DNA from: Argopecten irradians
Taxonomy: Eukaryota; Mollusca; Bivalvia; Pectinida; Pectinidae
Assembly: GCF_041381155.1 (NCBI RefSeq)
Contig: NC_091135.1
Coordinates: forward strand, 62,145,567 to 62,209,566
Direction: 5' to 3'
DNA: 64,000 bases
Part shown: one piece after another, positions 44,893-58,326 of the stretch
Position numbering within the stretch: position 1 is the first letter of the stretch
Layout of the letters: the number at the start of each line of letters is the position of its first letter
The notes under the pieces: model-generated
Told to the model about the DNA's origin: nothing
The model's input: only the letters and a program-made list of their open reading frames with translations
Database searches by the model: none
Translations under genes and position numbers: made by a program

Positions 44893-46344
44893 AGACAAGA
44901 GGCCCATGGGCCTTAGCGGTCACCTGAGTTCGGATACAGAATGAAACAAAGACACAAAAACACTATATATTGGCCCATTAGGCCCTTGAAACCAGTCAGT
45001 AATTTTATAACTGACTTTTCAATCTATGAAGAGTATCTGGTTCCATCAAATCTGTGAGTTCAGAAGATTTTTTTTTTCTTATTTTAGTCCTTTTGGCCCC
45101 GCCCATCTACCCCTTGAGGTTGGCCAGGACCAATATGGATATGATGCTAAAATGCTATTACAGGGTAATAATTCTAACCAAGTTTGACCTATTGAAAATT
45201 AAGCAAATAATGCTCATAAATGTGTTTTTCCAATATCAATTAAAAATAGATTTGACCCCTAAATCAGGGGAAAGTCTGAGATGGCCAGGGCCATGAAATT
45301 CACAATTTTTTGTAAAGGGCCTTAAAAAAACCTCCTATCGAATGCTATGAAGAGTATTTGGTTCCATCAATATTTGTAAATTCAGAAGGAGAATTTTGAA
45401 ATTTTGCCATTTAAATGCCCCTGGGGGTCAGCGACATAGGATATGATTGGTTAAAATTTTCAGGATAATTTTACAAAGTTTTTGACTCATTTCCTATTAC
45501 CACATGAGCCAAAAAAAGAATGCGTCAAAAAATGTCTTTCCCCCTAGTTAAAACCACTCTAAACTTGACCTGGCCACCTCCCCAGGGGAGAAACGTGAGA
45601 CCCCAGGGGTCAAATATCAAAAATAATTCAACAATTTGGTTAAAGGACCCTCAAAATTATTTTAATTCTATGAAAGATACTGATTCTACCCATATTCTGT
45701 AAGGCAGAACGATTATAATTCTTTACAGTATGCCATATATGACTTGGTAGTTTTGAAAACTGTTTCATTCATATATCTGCCCTGGGAGAATTCCACATGT
45801 ACCCACCCCCCCCCATAATGGGGCTCGTGAAAAAAAAAATGATTCTACAAATGTCAAAGCCTATTTGATAGTATAAAATTTAAACTAATGAACCTTAATT
45901 ACTTAAGATACACATATCCAAACGATTGCAACCTTCAACCCTTAGTCGTCTTTAGGTGTAAAACGTGGAGAACCCCAGGGTCAAATTATAAATTCACAAT
46001 TTTTGGTCAAGGACCATCAAGACATATTTAGAAATTTATGAAGAGTTTTTGATGTCTGCCATTTCTGTGGAATATTCAGAAAGAAGAATTTTTGAAGATT
46101 TTGTCTATTTGACCCCTTTTGGCCCCACCCCTCAGGGCCTGGGGGGTTGGGACCATATAATTCACAATTTTGGTTGACCTTTGGCTATGGAAGGTTTCTG
46201 CAAAATTTCAACAAATTTGGTTCAGTAGTTTTGGAGAAGAAGTCGAAAAAGTAAATTGTTTATCGCCATACGACGGACGACGCACGACGCCGGACAAAAG
46301 GCGATTAGAATAGGTCACATGAGACTTCGTCTCAGGTTACCTAA
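44893..46344 (+). repeat. Tandem-unit element with hairpin end
   Basis: Starts acaagaggcccatgggcctt, like 27248, and ends with gacggacgacgcacgacgcc (46271-46290) and a strong hairpin (ggtcacatgagac ttc gtctcaggttacc, 46313-46341) then CTAA. Interior units are long, about 320-370 bp, each with 'ctatgaagagtatttggttc', 'cagaag' and 'gacccct ... ggcccc'. The hairpin plus CTAA resembles a Helitron 3' end, but the 5' end lacks the usual TC. No protein coding. Confidence 0.7.
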
Positions 46345-46502
46345 AACTATGGAAAGATTTATGAATAATGGTCGCTCCCCTTTCAATACGCATCCGTATA
46401 CGTATACCGCTTATTGTAAGTATCCCTACTAGTATGTAATAATATGACTGGTAAAAGAAAACACTTCATTCATTATATCTGCTATTGGAGAAAACATAGA
46501 TG

Positions 46503-48107
46503 ATGCTTAATTAGAAATTATGAAAGTGATAACGGTTGCGGTTAACGGTTACACCCAAACTGAATATTGCAGCATTGTACATGTTGTCATGATTTACGCA
46601 TACATGCACTCTAGTGGATACGCCGCCAAAATACTATTGAATTTATCTGATCTTGAAAGACGACTTCTTAACCCACCACCAGCAAATAGTAGGCGTGCTA
46701 TTCAAATCTCCTTCCTCCCATTGCTCGTCATCCATCCGTCTTTGGTTTCTGTTATTTCCCTAAATGTACTGGAGGTATTTCATATGTAGATCCAAATATG
46801 TATTTGCCCGAGAGTATTAACGATCTATTTCTATATCAAGTTTAGAAGTCATCATGTTTTATTCTAATAGTCGGACTTATGTATTCACGTATTTCTGAAG
46901 CTTATAGATCAGTGTGCTTTTCCTTTTATTTACATCGGATGCCTTTATATTTTTAAGTTTTATGTAGTTTCTTGTATATCATCACTGCTGCGTTTTAACA
47001 AAGAAACGTTAAATGGTACTTCATGGAGATGCAATTTGTCTACTTTAAGTGGTAAGGGTTGCCTCAGTTCCACTTTGCTTCAGCAAGCATTTCCACGCAA
47101 AGATGCGCAAATACATGACAGATAGGATCACTAAGGGGTTTTGACTGATAGCGTTTGTACAGTTCTGCGTGCCAGTTCACTGATAGTTTCTCCGCAGATT
47201 TTCAACTAAAATAACAATGAACTTTTTTAAAAAAAAAGCACTCGACTTGAATGTAAATTTTTTCTGATTTGCTGTATGCAAATAAACAAAACAATAACGA
47301 CTTAAGTTGTACATAGAATATATCTTAAAAATAATAGCACTAGATCATATGCAACCAAATTATAAAAAACCAAATCAATCGTACAAATACATGTATAGAC
47401 AAAATACGAAACAATATACGAAATAACCAAAGTATTCAGCAATAGAAATAGTTACGGTAATAGTTAATGATGTATCATGTATCTCGTTGTAGTATTTACT
47501 CTTAACCTGAATGGTTAGATAAGGGCAAGCTGGTAAATATTTCCAGGCATCTCGAAGCTTGAATTTGTAACCCATTTCTGATTTGAAGTGCTAACTATGC
47601 ATTCTTTTCAAAACAATAAAAACTATAAAAGGTACGTCACTTCTTAAGTAGAGCCAAAATGAACACTCATTAACTACTTGAAATATCAGCCAGTATAAAT
47701 TTTATATCAAGTAAAATCAAAATTCATTTCTATGGAATATTAATATGTAGCCACAAGGCCTTTTCCAACATAACACTTGACATATTGAAATTCAAATGAT
47801 TTTATAAGTAAATGTGACCAATAGTAAATACCATGCCATGTCGAAAAAAAAGACGGGCAATCGACGAAAGGTAATTTGAATAGCACGCCAACCATTTGCT
47901 GATGAAGGGTTAAAAAAGTCGTCTTTCAATATAAGATAAATTCAATAAAAGTGTATTGGCGGCGTATTCACTGGAGTTGCATGAATGCGTAAATAACAAC
48001 TACATGTACAATGCTGCAATAATCAGTTTTTCGTAACTTTGGATGTGACCGTTACCAGCAAAGTTCTAAGTGTGACCGTTATCACTACATAATTTCTAAT
48101 TAAGCAC
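46503..48107. mobile_element. Element with long terminal inverted repeats
   Basis: The left arm 46503-46729 (gcttaattagaaattatg, ttgcagcattgtacatgt, atacgccgccaa, aaagacgactt, cgtgctattcaaat) is the inverted complement of 47852-48107, with perhaps 80 % identity by eye over about 230-250 bp. The 1.1 kb between has no recognisable transposase; a minus-strand frame at 47375-47575 shows no domain. It is a non-autonomous or decayed long-TIR DNA transposon. Target duplication not clear. Confidence 0.75.
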
Positions 48108-49446
48108 CGTCTATTATTATCTTTATTTCCTCCAAAATGAAGAGTACATAATGATAATATATGAAAATACATATGGTAACAGCATGAAATGATATGTACA
48201 AAATTAGAGAGAGAGAAATAGGGGGGAAATACACAACATGATTATTATAAATTAGAGAAAGAGAGAAGAGGGCAAAATTATCTCGGATAAGTATTTCTAT
48301 ATCAAAATATTTTCAATATATATACATTTATATATATTCATAAAGAAATGCACGAGTAAGTTTTGCGGTGATTGTAAATCAGCTACATATACAAATTAAA
48401 CATCTTTTTCAAAGCATACACTGAGAACAACCTGAATTGTTCCATATCATACATTTTCAATGTATAGCCCAAGGGACCTCCTATTATTACATATATTAGC
48501 TCAAATTTTGAGAGAGGGAGTATTAATATGAAATAAAATCTATATTTGTGATTGATACAATTGAACATATGAAATCTCTTATTTGTTCAGTTAATGAACA
48601 GTTTAAAACAATATGACTAACAATATCAGTGTAAAAGTGTCCTCAATAGTGACATAATATTACAGAATTTTCTAAACGTACAGACACAATCATTTTCATA
48701 ATATATCTTATATTTTAAAGGAAATTTGGATGACGTAGAGTTTTCAATGGTAATGGGGTTTTTAAACAATCATGTAAGAATGATAGAGCAGAATTATTGT
48801 ATAAACCAATTTGTCTTTTTATATTTACGTATATCTGTTGTTTTAAAGATGGCTGAAAATCAAGCAGAGTATCATATATACAGAAAGGAACAACAAAAAT
48901 CGAGGAGTGATTTTGCGACGAAAAAAAAGAAGTTCTTTGGTTTTTCCCGTATGTGACGTTAGTGAAATATCGGTGAACTATATTATCTATGCAAGTAGGT
49001 CGTATCTTTTTATGGTTTTGTTTGTTTACTTTCAGTGTCTAGCTATGTAATGTGGACATGGACAGTGTTGAGCATAAAGTGTTTTGATTTAAGAACAGGA
49101 TTGATCAATTACAACGTATTGCAGTTTTGGAGACCAAGGAAAGATACTTACTTCCGTGTTTGTAATTATCTTCCAGCTGATTCGTGTATTGTTTAAATAA
49201 TGATTGTATGTTTATCTGTATGGTTTTCATTCATGTATTCACTTATGAAATAGCTTTCGTATATAGTATAACTTATTATTGTCAAAAGTCGGTTGATGTC
49301 TAAATATTTTAAATATGAGATTTTGTATCCTATCACAAGATTGTTTAAACTAATGTAAATGTACATATGATAGTATAAAGTGGGAAGTTGTCCCTGTCTC
49401 TCGTATTGCTGTGATCCATTTATATTTACTTCCTTTCACAATTGCC
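48108..49446. other. No recognisable feature
   Basis: AT-rich, with short GA-rich tracts (gagagagaaata at about 48207, 48255). Open frames at 48383-48568 and 48726-48956 have no domain. Confidence 0.4.
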
Positions 49447-49690
49447 CTTGTTTGTTTGTTTGTTTGATTAATAAACGTCCTATTAACAGCTATGGTCATG
49501 TAAGGACGGCCTCCCCTGTATGCGGTGTGTTGAGTGTATGTTGTGCGAGGTGCGTGTATTCGTGTTGTGTCTTCTTGTATAGTGGAACTGCTGCCCTTTT
49601 TATAGTGCTATATCACTGAAGCATGCCGCCGAAGACACCAAGCAACACACCCCATCCGGTCACATTATACTGACAACGGGCAAACCAGTC
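49447..49690 (-). mobile_element. SINE-type copy, minus strand, truncated
   Basis: Starts with gtttgtttgtttgtttgatt (the AAAC tail in complement), then aacgtcctattaacagct, the body gttgtgtcttcttgtatagt and tatcactgaagcatgccg, ending at ctgacaacgggcaaaccagt without the tRNA-like head. Same family as 13941-14520. Confidence 0.78.
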
Positions 49691-49699
49691 TGCTTCATT

Positions 49700-50625
49700 A
49701 TGTCTAAGAGTTACCTCCCCTACCACCTGATGTGAATACCATACGTGTACGCAATGTATCATGGGAATAAACTAGATGGCGAACTGAGAAGACTGTTTTG
49801 TTGTCGCTGTGTATAATCGCCTATATGTATGCCAAACAGGCATCAATACATGTGTCAGAAGTTATAAATCACGCCGAAAGGATTGATAATGGACTTATCA
49901 GGTATACCTACCCCCAAATTTGATTGGGACGCGACAAATCTACCAGAACAGTGGCGAAAATTCAAAGACCACGTGCAGTTGATTTTCGACGGCCCCCTCG
50001 CTGACAAGGCAGAGGATATTAAAGTCAGTTATCTCTGTTATGGATAGGAGACAAAGGACGTGAAGTGAGAAACACTTGGACTGGCCTAGACCGGAGGCAA
50101 ATGCGGCGGAACGTAAAAAACTACAAACTTTTTACGATCGATACCAGGCCAGAAATGTACAGCCAAAGTTGAACCCGATTTTTGCCCGCTACAAATTCAA
50201 CAATGAAACCCAGGGCGCGGGTACCATTCGAACAGTTTTTTAACAAGACTCCGTTTGTTGGCCAAAGATTGCGCCTATGCGCAAACAGATGAAATGATTC
50301 GCGACCGTATTGTGTTCGGCACATCATCTGAGAAGGTACGCGAAAAGCTAATTAATGAAGGGGGAAAAACTTACGCTAGACAAGGCGATACAAATCGCAC
50401 AGACCTATGAATACTCTCAACAGCAGCTGAGAACTATGGCTCAGCATGGAAGTACACGCCGTCAAACGAGACACTCCTAAAGGGCACCGGCGTAAATCCG
50501 ACGAGCACCGACCAATGGACAAGCATTCGAATAAGCACAAAACGAGCACCCATGGACACAGACAGCGACCAGTCGGGCACAACCGTGCACACAAGAATGA
50601 CCGCATGTCGAACACCGACAAACCC
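49700..50625 (+). mobile_element. Ty3/gypsy LTR retrotransposon fossil: leader and gag
   Basis: A broken gag from about 49889 (FDWDATNLPEQWRKFKDHVQ) through AKDCAYAQTDEMIRDRIVFG and EKVREKLINEGG, which is the mollusc-type Ty3/gypsy Gag capsid pattern. About 200 bases before it contain aataaa and may be the end of an LTR and leader. It has several breaks (around five or more) and no pol. Its 3' side runs directly into the 48-bp satellite. A different lineage from the Gmr1-like array; older. Confidence 0.7.
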
Positions 50626-50627
50626 GA

Positions 50628-52800
50628 ATACGCCTCTCGCTCCCCCCACACACATTTATACCACACTAAAATCACACACTACGCCCTCTCGCTCCCCCCA
50701 CACATTTATACCACACTAATATCACACTACGCCCTCTCGCTCCCCCCACACATTTATACCACACTAATATCACACTACGCCCTCTCGCTCCCCCCAGCAC
50801 ATTTATATCACACTAATATCACACTACGCCCTCTCGCTCCCCCCACACATTTATAACACACTAATATCACACTACGCCCTCTCGCTCCCCCCACACATTT
50901 ATACCACACTAATATCACACTACGCCCTCTCGCTCCCCCCCACACATTATACCACACTAATATCACACTACGCCCCCTCGCTCCCCCCACACATTTATAC
51001 TACACCACACTAATCCCCCACATTATACACACATCACACTACGCCCTCTCGCTCCCCCCACACATTTATAACCACACTAATATCACACTACGCCCTCTCG
51101 CTCCCCCACACATTATACACACTATATCACTACTACGCCCTCTCGCTCCCCCCAACATTAACACACTATAATATCCACTACGCCTCTCGCTCACACACAT
51201 TATACACACTAATTCACTACGCCCTCTCGCTCCCCCCCACATTTATACCACACTAATATCACACTACGCCCCTCTCGCTCCCCCCCACACATTATACCAC
51301 ACTAATATCACACTACGCCCTCTCGCTCCCCCCACACATTATACCCACTAATATCACACTACCCCTCGCCCCCCCACACATTATACCACACAATATCACA
51401 CTACGCCCTCTCGCTCCCCCCACACATTTATACCACACTAATATCACACTACGCCCTCTCGCTCCCCCCCACACATTATACCACACTAATATCACACTAC
51501 GCCCCTCGCTCCCCCCACACATTTATACCACACTAATATCACACTACGCCCTCTCGCTCCCCCCCACACATTATTATACCACACTAATATCACACTACGC
51601 CCTCTCGCTCCCCCCACACATTTATACACACTAATATCACACTACGCCCTCTCGCTCCCCCCACACATTTATACCACACTAATATCACACTACGCCCTCT
51701 CGCCCCCCCCCCACACACATTATACCACACTAATATCACACTACGCCCCCTCGCTCCCCCCACACATTTATACCACACTAATATCACACTACGCCATCTC
51801 TCGCTCCCCCACACATTTATACCACACTAATATCACACTACGCCCTCTCGCTCCCCCCACCACACATTATACCACACTAATATCACACTAATCATATCAC
51901 ACTACGCCCTCTCGCTCCCCCCACACATTATACCACACTAATATCACACTACGCCCCCCGCTCCCCCACACATTTATAACACACTAATATCACACTACGC
52001 CCTCTCGCTCCCCCCACACATTATACCACACTAATATCACACTACGCCCCCTCGCTCCCCCACACAGTTATATCACACTAATATCACACTACGCCCCTCG
52101 CTCCCCCCACACATTTATAACACACTAATATCACACTACGCCCTCTCGCTCCCCCCACACATTTATAACACACTAATATCACACTACGCCCTCTCGCTCC
52201 CCCCACACATTTATACCACACTAATATCACACTACGCCCCCTCGCTCCCCCACACATTTATACACACTAATATCACACTACGCCCCCTCGCTCCCCCCAC
52301 ACATTTATACCACACTAATATCACACTACGCCCCCTCGCTCCCCCAACACATTTTATAACACACTAATATCACACTACGCCCCCTCGCTCTCCCCACACA
52401 TTTATAACACACTAATATCACACTACGCCCCCTCGCTCTCCCCACACATTTATAACACACTAATATCACACTACGCCCCCTCGCTCCCCCCACACATTTA
52501 TACCACACTAATATCACACTACGCCCCCTCGCTCCCCCCACACATTTATACCACACTAATATCACACTACGCCCTCTCGCTCCCCCCACACATTATACCA
52601 CACTAATATCACACTACGCCCCCTCGCTCCCCCCACACATTTATACCACACTAATATCACACTACGCCCTCTCGCTCCCCCCACACATTTATACCACACT
52701 AATATCACACTACGCCCTCTCGCTCCCCCCACACATTTATACCACACTAATATCACACTACGCCCTCTCGCTCCCCCCACATATTATACCACAGTAATAT
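50628..52800. repeat. 48-bp minisatellite array
   Basis: About 45 copies of a 48-bp unit (cacactaatatcacactacg, ccctctcgctcccccc, acacatttatac). Full 48-bp spacing is clear at 52560-52790; many units elsewhere have 1-4-base losses, mainly in the C run and the ttata part. Strand asymmetry is strong (almost no G on the plus strand). Minus-strand frames with a 16-residue Gly/Arg/Val/Tyr repeat are by-products. Confidence 0.97.
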
Positions 52801-53133
52801 CAAACTACGTACCCTAGCTCCCAAACACACACACATTTATACATTGTAGCACACTTATACCACAATCTATATATAACGCACAGTTACATATAAAATACAA
52901 CAATACACACTAAATATAACATGCAACCAACATACACATACCGTCCCTCAATACACACCACCTTATCACAAAGCGGGTTAACAATCTAAATTTTCAACCA
53001 AAGCAGATAGTTGTCATTCGGAGTGTTTTTGCTTTGACTTTGAGTTTTGAAACCGAATTTCAAAAGCACGAAATAGGGTTGACTTGTTTTGTTTCCAAAC
53101 CCACCCAAGCGCCGAAATGACAAAACGACATAT
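52801..53133. other. Degenerate satellite flank, then nothing recognised
   Basis: 52801-52960 keeps the ACAC/TATA-rich flavour of the array but without a clear unit. The rest has no feature. Confidence 0.4.
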
Positions 53134-54003
53134 CAGTGGCGTAGGAAGATGAAACGTCATGGGGGGCAAAGGTCCTCAATATTTTGTAACCCCCCTCCCC
53201 CGCCGCACCTACAGGAGGAGATTAATTCAACTCCCAACCATATATGCTTTATGTACATTTTTCATATATCACTAAATTTAATCCTTGTACACATTTATAG
53301 ACAGTAGGGTCGCTAAAAGGAAATCAACGAATACGCAAATTGGCCCAATTAGCATGTGAGCGTCGAAGGCGCGAGATTTTTGTGTTTTATTAGGGGTCTG
53401 AGGGTGACCCCCGGGGAAAAATTTTGTAGTTTAGAATGGCGGAGATGAGTTTTACAATGTATTTTAATGATTTTGCGATCGACCGAAAGCGCGAGATTTT
53501 GGTGTTTGGGGGGTCCGGGGGTCTCCCCCGGGAAAAAAATTACGATTTAGAATGGCTGAGATGAGTTTTACGATGTATTTTAATGATTATAAAGCGTTCT
53601 TAACATGGTAATTTTTTGATTTAAAGCTACCTGCATTTAGAAATGATAATTGTGTCGTCATAACATTATGCAACCCTACTCGATCTGAATATACCAGCTT
53701 CACACCATCGGCACATTGTTGTGTAACATAAAAAATGAATTAATTGTCTCGCTAAGACAAATAAACAAATTGATCTTTTAAGAGGCGTTTTTTTAAATAG
53801 TACATAGAATCCCTTGATGGACATTTTTAGTCTAGTTCGTGTTTACTGAATTTTTACTATTTAAGGTTTGACATTATGTGCTTGAACGTTTTAGGAAATG
53901 CGCCGCGCAGCGGAAAATTTTCTAGAATGAAGTATGAAAAATGTGCAGGACCCTTTTTTCTTTCAAATAAGCCCCCCCCCCCCCCCTGCTTCCTACGCCC
54001 CTG
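53134..54003. mobile_element. hAT-like non-autonomous element
   Basis: The ends cagtggcgtaggaag (53134-53148) and cttcctacgcccctg (53989-54003) are 15-bp inverted repeats with one mismatch, and CAGTGGCG-type ends are common in hAT elements. The interior has two direct units of about 120 bp (gcgcgagatttt..ggtgttt..cccccgggg..., from about 53369 and 53488) and C-runs beside the ends. No 8-bp target duplication is visible, so the superfamily call is tentative. No transposase. Confidence 0.55.
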
Positions 54004-57000
54004 TGTAATTCCATGAATAACACATTAAATCCACAATTAGAAAATATGTTTTATACAATTGATAATTATTATCAAACAGTTTAGAAATGTCTCACGAGTT
54101 AAGTATACACCATGAACGTTTTTACGAGGCAAGTTTTCATAATTTATCTTAATGAATAATTCTAACACGAAACAAATGTACAATGACATCTTGAATAAAG
54201 CATTTGGTATCTCTTATGTACATGCATTTCAGATCTGTGATATTTTCAGTTCTGTAGTGTGCATAATAAAACAACTTTTCCAACTGTTCCCTGATGATCC
54301 TTCAATATAAAGTGGGGTTTTTTTGTGGAAGACTTTGTTTTGCGATTTTCGTATTCATTGTTGAATTAAATATGTAATACATCAAACATTCCATGTGTTA
54401 CTCTGGCCTCGTAATATATAAAACTTGTTGATTATAACCACCTCGGGTTAAATGTTATGAACTAGAGCAAATAACCGATGAAACATGTGTATGCTTTATA
54501 ATATTATCACATTCTAGTAATGATGAATCATATTACATTTATAGGTATCATTAACGAGACATTGCGCACATATTAGAGACATATTGATTTTTCAGAAATA
54601 TTAAAGGATAAACAATGATAATTGCTTAGTGGTCTAGTTTATTCCTGCTGTGATATATTAACAGACATTGACAGAGTCGGCGTTAACGTTACAAGAGAGA
54701 AAGGCCGAAAGAGAGACTTTCAAATAAATAATTGCCAAATCGATATCATTAAAAAAGACATGTCAACGTTATGTTGAAATAAAATGTCTTGAAGTTATAT
54801 TTCAGAGTATATGATAAATAATAATAAGAATGACATGGAAGTCACATATGACACTCTCTGGACATTAAATAGAAAGAGCCGTTACAGTTGAAGTACGACT
54901 GTCTAAGTGTTGTGAAGGAGAAGCAGCTTGCACACACTAACCACATGTCATGTCACAAATGTATTGTCACCGAATCCTCCCGGAAACCCGCTCCTGTCTA
55001 TCACAACAATGTATCAATATCTGTACAATGGCGTCGTGCTGCACCGCTGTATCTGTGTAACTCAATACCTGTGGGATCTCTCTAGTTATCTACTCTGAAC
55101 ATTTAATGAAACCACTAATCACCTACTTAATTACACAGATAAATACACAGGTTGTTATTGACAAGCTTTGTCCAGGATAACGTGCGCACCTGTTACTTTC
55201 GAAAAAAAAATGCAATTAGAGAAGAGAATCGTAATCGCATGCTGTAGACTATGTTTCGTAACAGGTTCTTGTCGAGGCTGTAACTGGAGATGGCAGTTGT
55301 TCATATCGCATTTATAATATTATCATTTATCATGTTTCGATTAGCTTTTGTCGAGTTGAATAGAAACAATCCAGTTGCCATCTTCAATGTTTCAGATGAT
55401 TTTGTTTGTTAATTTGACATTCCGGGTATTGACGGTAAGCAGGCGGCAATAACGTGTTGACTAGATATAACAATGGTTTATCATGATATCTGAGACCAGG
55501 AAACACAACACAAACCCGTAACTTAAGAAAAATATCTATATCAAAATCACAAATATTGCTGAAATGCTATCATCGTCAATATATTATCATTGTAGATATT
55601 CGACCGAAATTTTAGTGATGGATACTGCTGTCGGTATTGCACAGATATTTTGTTAATGTTTGGCCTTGTATCAATCGTTTTGTTGTAACTCCAATCAAAG
55701 CCTAACTAAACTTTATAATGTGTAGAATAGGGTTTGTGATTAGGCCTACAGGCTACACCCTCACAACCAACCCCGACCCCAAAGAAAAAAGTATCACGTC
55801 TCACTCCTCCTTTGCTGACGACTTGAACAAAACTAATGCTAAAACTGTAAAATGTATATTGTAAAATGAGAGTTTATGTAAATGTTCTTAAAATTGTAGA
55901 AATCTGTCCATGCTATTTGCACTTTTTTAAACAACCATCAAGGCCTACTAACGAATAATAACTTAGGCAAAAGTAGGTCTAAACTACCTTTCACGAAGAC
56001 CGATGTTAACCTACCCAAATTCATGAGAAAATGGAACAGGACTTATAAAGTAGTTTTATTGAGTCCAACTTCAGTGAAAATTGAATCATGACTGCATTGA
56101 GACCTTAAGAACACAGAATATGATACGATTATTCACATAATTCCTGAAGGCGGAAAATGAAAAGATGCACAGCTTGTCTGTGGCCGGGACAATCTGAATA
56201 TCAATCCCAGTAACTGTATTTGTAGCTTGTACAGCAAGGATGACTACATCAGTATTTGATATTTTTAATGTTGTCCATTTATTAGTGCAATGATCATTGA
56301 TCAGTTATTATTGGTTTGACTAACGTTACGTTACAAACGTACGGTACGGTATAGAGTAATACATGTCAATACATGGTCCACCTTTATCCGTAGGTTGAAG
56401 TCACCATTATTGACCTTATCAAATTGCTAGTATTTATATTATTTGACGTGTGGTTCATAACTCCTATACGTTTTAAACTATTGCTTAATTTTGCTTCATA
56501 ACAATCAAATTACTGTAAACATACTTATTTTAGTGTTGTCAAATTTTAGCGAAAATTCGAAAAAACTGTAAATTATGATTTATCAACTCGGATATAAACT
56601 AGTGTATATTGGTGGTTCTGTACCAGGGATACCCTTTTACAAGGTTTAGCTCTTTACATGAATTAGCGCTTAAACAAAACTACCGCTAAGATAAAACTAC
56701 CGCTAAAATAAATCTGTTTATAGTAAATTTAGTAATATATGACGAATAGATATATATATGTGTGTGTGTATAATTGTTTGTGTGTACGTATTTATATTCT
56801 GATAACCATTGAAACTGCGTTAGCATCCCCCTTGTTGTTCGATGGCCAGCCCACACAGTGAAATATGTTTTAAAGTACACGCGACGCTGTTAAGGCAATA
56901 TATGACAGCATTGTTAAAAGAATCGGCTTAATATCGATTGATGGAGTCGATATATGTGACAATGATGTCCGGTTACGTTCAGGTTAATAACAATATACAT

Positions 57001-57469
57001 GTATATATCTACATAGTCTGTTGGGATACAACCCATAAAAGACTATAAGATTATTTCACATGTCGATATGAAGTAAAGGGATATTATACCCGAGGGGCAC
57101 AAAATGTTGTAAAACCCCAGGCTTACCGAGGTTTTTTTTTTACATTTTGTGATTGCAATTTTGCTACTGTGATATTCAGCCATTTAAAAATAAATTAGAA
57201 AGAAATTAAATTGCGTGATATTTTCAACGTTAATCCCGTTTTTTGTAGGTTTTAAAGTAAACCCAGCCTAATATATGAAAAAAATGTATCGAGAAAATAG
57301 TAATTTTGTTGAAATACAATTGCAACATTCCTGGCAATCCTCAGAAATAAATAAAATAAGCAAGAGTTCCACTGTTACATAAAAACAAAGCACACATATA
57401 CCACAGCTTCCCAAACCACTCGTATACTATACATTTTGCATATACAGGGGATGATCCCCCTCTCCTTAA
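54004..57469. other. Anonymous sequence
   Basis: 3.4 kb without a recognised gene, RNA or clear repeat. Minor features: a TA/TG microsatellite (about 56745-56770), an aggcctac pair at about 55742 and 55940. The frame at 54888-55085 has no domain. Confidence 0.4.
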
Positions 57470-58326
57470 AGGGACATGAACCTAAATAAACCATGTAAAG
57501 ACGTGATCCCCCTCTTCAAGGGACATTTAGCTTAGTAAACCATGTAGATTTGAGTAAAATACATATTTTAGACGTGTTAGATACCTTACTAAGTAAAATG
57601 TATCAGTTATTGTACAAATGTGTCAAATAAAATAATATTTTGAATCGGTCGAATTTTGTAGACTGCAGTGTGATGAAAATAGTAGTGTAGAACTAGAGTG
57701 ACCTCCGACAATGCACTCCACACATTAATTAATGAACGTAAACAAAATGGTGGGTCGAAAACATGGATGAAGCGAACAAAAACGAATTCAGATAGAAAAC
57801 GGATTACGACAAGACTCAGTAGCGTGCGCGATTGGGTAGTATGTAAATATAAATGGACCGCTGCAATGCAAGAGGCGGGAGCAATTTTCCACTTTATACC
57901 ATGATGTACATATGTGTAAAAAGTCAAGACCTCCCTTCGCGGTGACCCGTCGAATGAAAAGTCTCGTTTGACTTTTTACTTACCATTCAAGTACGCTAAA
58001 TACAAATTGTTTTATTACGAATATTAACAAATATGGCTTAGACTTCATATGTCAACGGTCGTAAATTAGAAAATCATCTTAAAATGTGGAAAACTAATTT
58101 TCCTTGTCGTATCAACAAGTTTGTTGTTCATAGACCTCGCTTTCGACCAGCTTTCCTTTTGTGTTCAAAAATAGAATATGAAGGTCTATTTTTATCATTT
58201 TTGGGGTAGGTATTTCCCACGTTTTTCTGTCGTTTTAGATAACAAATCATTGTAATAAAATATTCAATAAACATCAGAAAACCATAGTTAAGTATACAGA
58301 ACAACTTATTTTAGGTTCATGTCCCT
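57470..58326. mobile_element. Short-TIR element (candidate MITE)
   Basis: agggacatgaacctaaa at 57470-57486 is repeated in inverted orientation at the right end (ttttaggttcatgtccct, to 58326). Just inside the left end is an imperfect direct repeat (gatccccctct..gggacat, 57453 and 57501). The interior, including overlapping frames on both strands at 57607-57927, has no recognised domain. No target duplication seen. Confidence 0.5.

Noticed and set aside
50446-52780. Frames with Gly-Arg-Ser-Val-Ile-Leu-Val repeats
   Set aside because: Translation of the 48-bp minisatellite; indel-ridden and without a start context.
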